A stretch of DNA of 64,000 nt from an uncultured Prevotella sp. (GTDB taxonomy: Bacteria > Bacteroidota > Bacteroidia > Bacteroidales > Bacteroidaceae). The notes below the pieces were generated by a model. It was not told the DNA's origin, searched no databases, and saw only the letters and a program-made list of their open reading frames with translations. Shown one piece after another: positions 16,588 through 23,629 of the stretch (position 1 is its first letter; the number at the start of each line of letters is the position of its first letter). The translations under genes and the position numbers were made by a program. The DNA lies in the NCBI GenBank assembly GCA_937922435.1, contig CAKZVT010000030.1:1-64000 (forward strand). The letters are read 5' to 3'.

Positions 16588-17058
16588 TTACATGCTTGAA
16601 TAGCACAGTTGCATGATGTCTTGGGGCGAAAGCTCGCCCTCGATGTATATTACCGCTCCGGCCTTTCCCCTCGGGTTGCCGAAGAGGATGTAGCGGTTTA
16701 CGCCTCCGCCTGCCGCCGGCATCATGTAGTATCCGCTCACTATGCGGCCTCCCTCCACCACTTCGCGTATTTTCTTGGCCGCCTTGCGGTCGGCTTTCAG
16801 GTAGGGGTCGATGGCCGGTTGCAGGTTCTTGTACGTCAGGCTCTTGTACAGTTTCAGTTTGTATCCGTGCAGTTTGGCGTCGTGCATCTCCACCATCTTG
16901 CAGCCTTTGGCGTGGCCGTACAGCCTGAACACGTCGGCTATGTGCAGCCCCTGCTGGCCTGCGGCGGGCAGGGCGAGGGCGAGCGCGGCGGCGAGTGTCA
17001 GCGCGATGCGCCTTAGCCGGTTGCTTGTGGCGTGGTGACGGGTCGTTGTTTCCATCAT
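16588..17058 (-). CDS. DUF6108-like exported protein
   Basis: A 156-residue exported protein. An arginine-rich N-terminus (HHATSNRLRRIA) precedes a hydrophobic signal segment ending in LPAAGQQG near residue 36. The mature part contains GCKMVEMHDAKLHGYKLKLYKSL and a C-terminal GAVIYIEGELSPQD. This resembles small Bacteroidota proteins grouped as DUF6108, although that assignment is from memory. Such genes are often found next to ECF sigma/anti-sigma pairs, as here. A shorter start downstream of the Arg-rich part is possible. Confidence 0.6.
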   Translation of the reverse strand: MMETTTRHHATSNRLRRIALTLAAALALALPAAGQQGLHIADVFRLYGHAKGCKMVEMHDAKLHGYKLKLYKSLTYKNLQPAIDPYLKADRKAAKKIREVVEGGRIVSGYYMMPAAGGGVNRYILFGNPRGKAGAVIYIEGELSPQDIMQLCYSSM

Positions 17059-17073
17059 ATTGTTGTCCTCCTT

Positions 17074-17526
17074 TTATTGCATCAGTTCGAGAGCGTCAAA
17101 CGATTCGTCGCAGTCTGACGCAACTATTTGCAGTGCGTCGAGCGCCTGTTCGTTCACTGTCTGGCGGTCGGTGTACACCTGTCCGTCGATGACGGCGTAT
17201 CCGCCGGGCTGGCGCAGGGCGTAAGTCACCACGGCGAACACCACCGCCGCGGCTGCCGCCGCCGACGCTATGAAGAGCCGCAGGCGCGCCCTTGTGCCGC
17301 GCTTGGCGGCCTTCGGGGTGGCCAGTGCCTGCCTCTCGCTGTCAACGTAGGCGGCCAGCGCCTTCATCGCGGCCAGCCCTTGGGGCGCGTCGCCGCCGCA
17401 TCCGGCAAGCTGCTCCCTAAGCAGCCGCTCCTCGTCGGCCGTGGTGAGGCCGTCAAGATACTTGTCGGTAAGTTGTCGTATTTGCTTCTCCTTGTCCATT
17501 ACGGTGTGCTCCTTTCCTTGTGTCAT
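17074..17526 (-). CDS. Small membrane anti-sigma-like protein
   Basis: A 150-residue single-pass protein. The cytoplasmic N-terminal part (residues 10-80, LTDKYLDGLTTADEERLLRE) looks like the sigma-binding segment of short Bacteroidota anti-sigma factors. One transmembrane helix follows (about residues 88-108, LFIASAAAAAAVVFAVVTYA) and then a short periplasmic tail. Its ATG overlaps the stop of the ECF sigma gene (ATGA), indicating translational coupling and supporting a sigma/anti-sigma pair. The long FecR periplasmic domain is absent. Confidence 0.72.
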   Translation of the reverse strand: MTQGKEHTVMDKEKQIRQLTDKYLDGLTTADEERLLREQLAGCGGDAPQGLAAMKALAAYVDSERQALATPKAAKRGTRARLRLFIASAAAAAAVVFAVVTYALRQPGGYAVIDGQVYTDRQTVNEQALDALQIVASDCDESFDALELMQ

Positions 17527-18032
17527 TTGTCCTTGTGCAGCCTCATCCGTGTCAACCGGTCGTAGTCGGCTATGATTTTCCGCCTCGCCCTCGACAGGTT
17601 TTGCCTTAGGCTTTCGGCCGTGCAGCCGGTTATTTGCATTATTTCGCGGCTGTCGTAGCCCTCTATTTCCTTCATGCGGAACAGCTTTTGCTGCAGCGGC
17701 GGCAGGTGTTCCACGATGCGCCTTACCAGCTCCACCTCGTCGGTCTGCTCCGTGCTGTGGTTTTCCACGATAGGTTCGCCGCCGTCAAAGGCCGTTTCGC
17801 GTTCCAGAGAGTCGTGCCGCCATAGGTCGCGCGCCTTGTTTTTCAGTATGGCTACGGCCAGCGCCTCCTTGCTGTCATACCGCTCCAGGGTGTCGCGCAT
17901 GCTCCAAAGCTTTAGCAGCACGTCCTGCACCAGGTCTTCGGCGCGGCTGTCGTCTGCGGTCATGCGGCGTGCAAGCTCTTCCAGCGTCGCGCGCATCGGT
18001 ATGATGATATGGTTGAACTCTTCTGGTTTCAT
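17523..18032 (-). CDS. ECF-type RNA polymerase sigma factor
   Basis: A 169-residue sigma-70 family protein with region 2 (RAEDLVQDVLLKLWSM, about residues 29-44) and region 4 (LPPLQQKLFRMKEIEGYDSR and IMQITGCTAESLRQNLSRAR, about 95-155). It should direct RNA polymerase to a stress or envelope regulon under control of the membrane protein encoded next. The operon continues with a DUF6108-like gene and a beta-barrel gene. The leader 18110-18221 contains a good promoter followed by an intrinsic terminator, which suggests control by attenuation. Confidence 0.88.
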   Translation of the reverse strand: MKPEEFNHIIIPMRATLEELARRMTADDSRAEDLVQDVLLKLWSMRDTLERYDSKEALAVAILKNKARDLWRHDSLERETAFDGGEPIVENHSTEQTDEVELVRRIVEHLPPLQQKLFRMKEIEGYDSREIMQITGCTAESLRQNLSRARRKIIADYDRLTRMRLHKDK

Positions 18033-18109
18033 GCCTTTTCATATAATAGACGTTTCAGTCGGCGAAACGTGACATCGGCATCGCATTTTTCTTGAAAAGC
18101 CATGTTCGG

Positions 18110-18149
18110 TGAAAAAAGAAAACCCTGCCGTAGCAAGACGGACAGGGCT
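18110..18149 (-). terminator. Intrinsic terminator in the sigma-operon leader
   Basis: On the minus strand: CCCTGTCCGT, a 6-nt loop, ACGGCAGGG, then TTTTCTTTTTTC. The stem is nine base pairs with one bulged base, followed by a strong U-tract. It lies between the predicted start site and the sigma ATG, so it should end most transcripts after about 70 nt unless regulated. Confidence 0.75.
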
Positions 18150-18190
18150 TCTGAAAGGAGGAATTTCGTTGTAAGTATCTTTTACGGGCA

Positions 18191-18221
18191 CAAAGGTACG
18201 AATAATTTGTTTCCCTGCAAA
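18191..18221 (-). promoter_or_regulatory. Bacteroidota promoter of the ECF sigma operon
   Basis: On the minus strand TTTG (18218-18221) and TACCTTTG (18191-18198) are separated by exactly 19 nt, an almost ideal match to the TTTG/TAnnTTTG consensus. The start site is predicted near 18184. Confidence 0.75.
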
Positions 18222-18489
18222 ATCTGAAGCAGTTTTTTTCATATTACGTGAAAATTCCAGTGTTCGGGCGTGTGCCCGTCGTCGTCGTCGGCTTGCGGCG
18301 TGTCACGCCGACGGGCTTGTTGCTTGCATTTTGATTTGCGTTGGCGCGTGAGAAGGGCGTCGTCCGTGAATGAATGGCCGACAGACGGAAATACGGCCGT
18401 TTTTCGTGTGCAAACGTAAGGCTCTTGTTTGTAGGATGTTGCGCCGTTTGACGGTCAATGTGTGCAATCCTTGCGGCGTAACGTGGCGC

Positions 18490-18592
18490 AAAATACGGCC
18501 TTTTGGAAGGCGAAAGACGGTCTTTTGTAATGCCATAGGCGGCGTATCGCGATGCCGCAGGCGGCTTTCACGCTTGCAAAAGGCCGCATTTT
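18490..18592. repeat. Family A 22-bp-period array, copy 6 (5 units, decayed)
   Basis: Cores start at 18490, 18512, 18534, 18556 and 18578. The third and fourth are degenerate (CATAGGCGGCGTATC and CGCAGGCGGCTTTCA), yet the 22-bp register is retained through them. Confidence 0.7.
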
Positions 18593-18826
18593 GCATGGCC
18601 GGAAGCCGAAAAACAGGACAAAACTGGCCGCCGGTGCCGACAAAAAGGACAACCTTTGGCGGCCTGCAAGAGCTGGTTTGGCGGAAAAGCCGTACATCAG
18701 CCGTTTGACGCTTTGCCATGCCGCGCCGCTTTTAAGGTGGCAAAACGTCAGAATGGCGGTGCCGCATTATTTTTTCATATCTGCTTTGCGTGTTTTCCAT
18801 AGTCCGTCCGTATTAATATAAAAAAT

Positions 18827-21181
18827 ATGACTATGAAATTGAAAACGATATTGATGTGCCTTCTGTCAGCCGTGTCCGTCGGCGCAAACGCCGCGCAAAG
18901 CGAGACCGACAGGTTGAAGGCCAAGGTTGAAAAGTACGTGGAGCAGGTGGAGAGGCAGCCCGACTGGCTCTACTCGCGCTTGCAGATGTATTGGACGACG
19001 CACGCCACCGACGTGTTCTTCGACGGCGAGAAGTTTGTCCGTCCGGGCGGAGAGAAAGCCCCTGCGCCCACCGTCAAGTTCGCAGGCACGCGCGGCACGG
19101 AGTCGGCCTACGACGCACCGAAGACTGAAGACCTTGTGCCCTATGACGACGACGACACCGGCGCGGTGACATACATCAGCAAGCTGACGGGCAAGATGGA
19201 GAAGGCGCACCCCTCGAAGACGGGGTGCAACATCGCCAGCGTGAACCGCCGCATCGTCACAATAGCGCGCGACGCGGCCAAGCTCTACGCCACCACGGGC
19301 GACGAACGCTATGCGCGGACGGCCCTCGGAGTGTTCGACGTGTACATGAAGGGCATATATTACCGCAACGTTCCCACCGACCTGAACCACGGCCACGGGC
19401 AGACGCTCGTCGGCATGCAGACCTTCGAGGTAATCCACGAGGACATAATCAACGAGCTTACGGAGACATACACCTTATTAGATAAGTACATAACGCGCGA
19501 CCGCGACGTGTACGACGCCGCCTTCAAGAAGTGGGCCGACAACATAATCGGCAACGGAGTGCCCCACAACAATTGGAACTTGTTTCAGGCACGGTTCATT
19601 ACCAAAGTCGCACTTGTGCTGCAACCAGACGGCGACTATGCAGACAAGAAGGGCAGGGAGTACTACCTTTCGTGCGTGACCGACTGTAGCAGCGTGCGTC
19701 AGTGGAGCATGAAGCGCATGGCAGACTTCGGCTTCGACCCCGAGACGGCTATCTGGTACGAGTCGCCCGGGTACAGCGTCACCGTGCTAAACGAGTTCGC
19801 CTCCTTCGCCGACGAGCTCGACATGAAGGCCGGCATCGACCTCTTCAAGCAGCTGCCCGTGCTGAAACAGGCCATACTCATGTCGCCGCAGTACCTTTTC
19901 CCCAACCGTATGGTGGCCGGTTTCGGCGATACCCACCCTACGTATCTTAGCACTTCGGCTATAGAGAGCGTGCTGAAATACGCCCGGAGGCACGACGACC
20001 GCGCCCTCGAGGCGCAGTTCGAGGCGTTGAAGAAGGCCGTCAGTCCCAGTGCGGCTGACGGCGAAATAGGCCGCTACGTGTCGCCGTCGTTCTACGCGCC
20101 AAACGTCTCCTGGCTCGTACAACGCACCGGCATGAACCCCAAGCACGACCTCATGGTGTCGCTAAACGGCAGCCTCGGCAACCATCAGCACGCCAACGGC
20201 ATATCCATGGAGCTGTATGGCAAGGGCTATGTGCTCGGCCCCGATGCCGGCATAGGCAAGTATCTGTACAGCGGACTGGACTATCTGGAATACTATTCGC
20301 AGTTCCCCGCCCACAACACCGTCTGCGTTGACGGCATATCGAGCTACCCTGTCATGATGTCGGCGCACGCCTTCAAGGTGGACGAACGCTACCCCTCGAC
20401 CAACGACCGCACCGCGTTCAGCCCCGTGACGTTCTCCCAAGTGTCGTTCATCGAACCCGAGACGCAGAGCCGGCAGGTGCGTGTCAACGGCATAGTGAAG
20501 ACGTCGGAGACCGGCGGATACTACGTTGACATATTCAGAAGCCGCAAGATGGAGGGCGGAGACAAGACGCATGACTACTTCTATCATAACCTCGGGCAAG
20601 ACATGACGCTGACTAAGGCCGACGGAACACCGCTCGAACTGCACCCCACTGACGAACTGGCATTCGCCGGAGGACACCTTTACGCCTACTCGTACATATA
20701 CAATAAGATGTGCACCGAGGACGCAGGAGACATCAAAGCCACGTTCACCATCAACCAGGACATACGCATGACGATGTGGATGGAGGGCTACCCAGACCGC
20801 AAAATCGTGCAGGCCCTATCGCCGGAGAACCGCGAATACGAGCGCATGCCCGGTCAGCCGTACGACATTGAGAAGCAACCCGTGCTCACGTTTGTCGCCC
20901 GTCAGCGCGGCGAAGCGTGGTCGAGGCCGTTCGTTGCGGTGTTCGAGCCGTCGTCGAACGCCGAGCCTTCCGAAATAGAAAGCGTCGATTACTTCAAGCC
21001 CGAGAGTGCGGACAGCACGGCGGTGGGCATCGTCGTGACGCTGAAGAGCGGCCGCCGGGACTACATCTTCTCGTCGGTCGACGGCGCGGAGATGACTTAC
21101 AAGGGCATGACCGTGAGCGGACGCTACGCCGTAGTGAGCGATACATTCACATTGGAGAACGGAGAATATACTGAAAAATGA
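18827..21181 (+). CDS. Heparinase II/III-like polysaccharide lyase
   Basis: A 784-residue secreted enzyme with a signal peptide (cleaved near residue 23, GANA-AQ). The N-terminal half (about 30-370) is an alpha/alpha toroid with the family motif NNWNLFQARF near 247 and WYESPGYSVTVLNEF near 310. The C-terminal half is a heparinase II/III-type beta-sheet domain beginning near 430. It holds the His motif SLGNHQHANGISMEL near 450 and PDAGIGKYLYSGLDY. Relatives (PL12, PL15, PL17, PL21 and others) break uronate-containing chains by beta-elimination; the exact PL family cannot be told by eye. Its stop overlaps the GH97 start (ATGA), so the two are co-translated. Confidence 0.8.
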   Translation: MTMKLKTILMCLLSAVSVGANAAQSETDRLKAKVEKYVEQVERQPDWLYSRLQMYWTTHATDVFFDGEKFVRPGGEKAPAPTVKFAGTRGTESAYDAPKTEDLVPYDDDDTGAVTYISKLTGKMEKAHPSKTGCNIASVNRRIVTIARDAAKLYATTGDERYARTALGVFDVYMKGIYYRNVPTDLNHGHGQTLVGMQTFEVIHEDIINELTETYTLLDKYITRDRDVYDAAFKKWADNIIGNGVPHNNWNLFQARFITKVALVLQPDGDYADKKGREYYLSCVTDCSSVRQWSMKRMADFGFDPETAIWYESPGYSVTVLNEFASFADELDMKAGIDLFKQLPVLKQAILMSPQYLFPNRMVAGFGDTHPTYLSTSAIESVLKYARRHDDRALEAQFEALKKAVSPSAADGEIGRYVSPSFYAPNVSWLVQRTGMNPKHDLMVSLNGSLGNHQHANGISMELYGKGYVLGPDAGIGKYLYSGLDYLEYYSQFPAHNTVCVDGISSYPVMMSAHAFKVDERYPSTNDRTAFSPVTFSQVSFIEPETQSRQVRVNGIVKTSETGGYYVDIFRSRKMEGGDKTHDYFYHNLGQDMTLTKADGTPLELHPTDELAFAGGHLYAYSYIYNKMCTEDAGDIKATFTINQDIRMTMWMEGYPDRKIVQALSPENREYERMPGQPYDIEKQPVLTFVARQRGEAWSRPFVAVFEPSSNAEPSEIESVDYFKPESADSTAVGIVVTLKSGRRDYIFSSVDGAEMTYKGMTVSGRYAVVSDTFTLENGEYTEK

Positions 21182-23091
21182 AGAAAAGAAACATCCTTCT
21201 GACACTCGTCCTGGCCATGGCCGCAGGCATCCGCGCCGCCGTTTTGGGCGGAACGCTGACCTCGCCCAGCGGCAAACTGGCGTTCATGATGGAGCAACTG
21301 GACGGCAAACTACTTTATTCAATCAAATATAATGGCGCGGCCGTCATCACGGACGGCCAGCTCGGGGTGAGCATTGACAACCATCTTGTAGAGTCGGCCA
21401 TGGGCATTCCCACCGACACGGCTGCTCTATGGACGGAGCACTTGCGGCTGACTGGCGTTGACACCGTGTCTGTCGATACCGTGTGGACGCCCGTCTACGG
21501 CGAGAACAGCCGCATACGCGACCGTTACCGCCAGCATGTGTACCACTTTGTGAAGGGCGGCGACGCAGGCGGTGACACCGACGGGTACAACAAGAGGCGG
21601 CAATACCTCTTCGACATCGTCGTCCGTGCCTACGACGAAGGCATCGCCCTGCGCTACCATTTCCCCGAAGCCAGTAACGGACTCTTCATGCACATAACCG
21701 ACGACTTGACGTCGTTCGCCTTCGCGCTGGGCGCGAAAGCCCTGCACGAACCTTGGGCGCAAGGCCCTTATAAGTGGGTAAGTCTTGAGCCGAAGGCGTG
21801 GACTGACGAGAGCGAGAGGCCCCTTTACCTTGAGCTGGAGAACGGCTTGAAGGTGGCGTTGGCCGAAGCCGGGCTGCACGACTTTGTCCGCGGAAAGCTC
21901 AAGTTGCAGCGTAAGGACGTGCTGCAGATGGCGATGTACGATAGTGCCGACATCATAACGCCCTACGACATGCCGTGGCGCGTGGTGATGGTGGGCGAAA
22001 GGGCGGTCGACTTAATCAACAACAAGCAGCTAATACTCAACCTCAACGAGCCTTGCCGCATACAAGACACGGCCTTCATACGCCCCGGACGGGCGTTCCG
22101 CTCGGGTCAGCTGGACGACAAGAGCATACGCGCCAGCATCGACTTCGCAGCCAAGTTCGGCCTGGAATACGTCGAGCTGGACGCGGGATGGTACGGCCCG
22201 GAGATGAAGGTAAGCTCGTCGGCCTTGCAGGTGGCGGCCAACCGCGACTTCTCCATGCCCGACATCTGTGCCTACGCCGCCTCGAAGGGCATAGGAATAT
22301 GGCTTTACGTAAACCAACGCGCACTATATAACCAGCTCGACAGCATCCTGCCGCTGTATAAAGAGTGGGGAGTGAAGGGGCTGAAGTTCGGCTTCGTGCA
22401 GGTGGGCGGCCAGCAGTGGACTACGTGGTTGCACCAAGCTGTAGAGCAATGTGCCGCCTACGGGCTGATGGTTGACATCCATGACGAGTACCGCCCTACG
22501 GGATGGAGCCGCACGTACCCCAACCTTATGACGCAGGAGGGCGTGCGCGGCAACGAGGAAATGCCCGACGCATGGCACAACACGGTGCTGCCCTTCACGC
22601 GCTACGTGGCCGGACCGGCCGACTATACGCTGTGCTACTTCAACGGAAGGGTGAAGAACACCAAGGCGCACCAGCTCGCCATGGCTGTGGTGTATTACAG
22701 TCCGTTGCAGTTCTTGTTCTGGTATGACAAGCCCGACGCCTACCGCGGCGAGGCCGAGCTCGACTTCTGGAAGCACTGCCCCACCGTGTGGGACGAGAGC
22801 CTTGCCATCGACGGCGAGCCGGGCGAGTACATCGTACAGGCCAGGAGGAGCGGAACGGAATGGTATGTGGGCGTGCTCAACGGCCTTGACGGACGCGAAC
22901 TGACGCTCGACACGTCGCTGTTCACTGAAAAAGGCAAGAAGTACAAGGTTGAAATTTACACCGACGACCCGTCTCTGAAGACGCGCACCAACGTCCGCAC
23001 GGTGCTAAAGACCGTCCGCGGCGGCAAGCCCTTGCAGCTGCGCTTGCAGCCTTCGGGCGGCGCGGCCCTGCGCTTCGTGCCTGCGGAATGA
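21178..23091 (+). CDS. GH97 glycoside hydrolase
   Basis: A 637-residue secreted enzyme with a signal peptide (about residues 1-20). The order is that of GH97: an N-terminal beta-sandwich (about 25-270), a TIM barrel (about 290-560) and a C-terminal beta domain. Family motifs include YVELDAGWYGPEM near 325, IGIWLYVNQRAL near 372, LMVDIHDEYRPTGWSRTYPN near 430 and TQEGVRGNEEMP near 452. GH97 includes inverting alpha-glucosidases and retaining alpha-galactosidases; the specificity here is not assigned. The VDIHDEYRPTG segment lies where the retaining enzymes carry their Asp nucleophile. It is coupled to the upstream lyase gene by a 4-bp overlap. Confidence 0.9.
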   Translation: MKKRNILLTLVLAMAAGIRAAVLGGTLTSPSGKLAFMMEQLDGKLLYSIKYNGAAVITDGQLGVSIDNHLVESAMGIPTDTAALWTEHLRLTGVDTVSVDTVWTPVYGENSRIRDRYRQHVYHFVKGGDAGGDTDGYNKRRQYLFDIVVRAYDEGIALRYHFPEASNGLFMHITDDLTSFAFALGAKALHEPWAQGPYKWVSLEPKAWTDESERPLYLELENGLKVALAEAGLHDFVRGKLKLQRKDVLQMAMYDSADIITPYDMPWRVVMVGERAVDLINNKQLILNLNEPCRIQDTAFIRPGRAFRSGQLDDKSIRASIDFAAKFGLEYVELDAGWYGPEMKVSSSALQVAANRDFSMPDICAYAASKGIGIWLYVNQRALYNQLDSILPLYKEWGVKGLKFGFVQVGGQQWTTWLHQAVEQCAAYGLMVDIHDEYRPTGWSRTYPNLMTQEGVRGNEEMPDAWHNTVLPFTRYVAGPADYTLCYFNGRVKNTKAHQLAMAVVYYSPLQFLFWYDKPDAYRGEAELDFWKHCPTVWDESLAIDGEPGEYIVQARRSGTEWYVGVLNGLDGRELTLDTSLFTEKGKKYKVEIYTDDPSLKTRTNVRTVLKTVRGGKPLQLRLQPSGGAALRFVPAE

Positions 23092-23170
23092 TAACAAGCG
23101 TGACATGAAAAAGTACCTTCCATATTTTTTTGTCATATTTTATGGTTGATGACGACATGTTCCAACGGTA

Positions 23171-23303
23171 ATCCAGGCTGTCGGTAACCGTCATTCCGCG
23201 CTCCGACGCGGAATCCAGAAAACACAGAGGGCGTAAAATGGTGTAGCTGCAAACACTGGATTCCGCGTCGGAGCGCGGAATGACGGTTACCGACTGCCTG
23301 GAT
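23171..23303. repeat. Family D inverted repeat (GTCATTCCGC...GCGGAATCCAG), copy 2
   Basis: Arms of 48 bp at 23171-23218 and 23256-23303 with one mismatch, around a 37-bp loop. The layout matches copy 1 (CTGTCGG, GTAACC, GTCATNCCGC, a palindromic centre, GCGGNATCCAG), but the central letters differ in a compensated way on both arms. Confidence 0.85.
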
Positions 23304-23412
23304 TTAAGTGTAGTGTTTGAATTGATTGGCTTTGCTAATCTACAGCTGAAAATCATCAAACTGCAAGGGTTGAATAACAACCATGATTATACCTAAGTTC
23401 CGGCGGTTTCCC

Positions 23413-23493
23413 AAAAGGTGGCCTTTTACGTTGCGAAAGGCCACCTTTTACCGCCTAAAAGGCCGTCTTTTACAATGTGAAAGACGGCCTTTT
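23413..23493. repeat. Family A 22-bp-period array, copy 7 (4 units, near consensus)
   Basis: Cores start at 23413, 23435, 23457 and 23479 and read GGTGGCC, GGCCACC, GGCCGTC and GACGGCC, each between A3-4 and T4. Units 1-2 and 3-4 form two hairpins with 7-nt loops. This copy is a good reference for the family. Confidence 0.9.
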
Positions 23494-23629
23494 GCAAACC
23501 CCTTTGTACATGGGCGTTGTGCGAGGGATGGCAAAGTACGTGTCGTTATGTGCTATTCATGTGTTATTTTAGTCTTTTTTCCCGATTAAAACATTATCTT
23601 TTCACAATATTTTTGTATTTTTGCTACGT

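Larger units (their letters stand above)
18033..18826. other. 794-bp divergent intergenic region
   Basis: Holds the leader of the sigma operon (promoter 18191-18221 and terminator 18110-18149), a GC-rich palindromic patch around 18265-18315 (GCCCGTCG...CGACGGGC) and a partly decayed family A array (18490-18592). No gene is supported; the open frames across it translate repeats. Upstream of 18827 no promoter is clear. Confidence 0.6.
23092..23629. other. 538-bp intergenic region
   Basis: Holds family D copy 2, family A copy 7 and an AT-rich stretch just before the regulator gene that contains two TATTTTTG boxes (23608-23615 and 23616-23623). These are possible -7 boxes but are very close to the ATG and lack a clear -33 box. 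No gene is seen. Confidence 0.6.

Noticed and set aside
18303..18719. Minus-strand open frame of 138 codons
   Set aside because: Most of it translates family A cores, and no protein-like composition or start signal is seen.
23413..23493. CRISPR array
   Set aside because: Family A has a core-spacer pattern, but units are only 15 bp plus 7 bp, limited to four or five per site, mutually complementary, and no cas gene is near.
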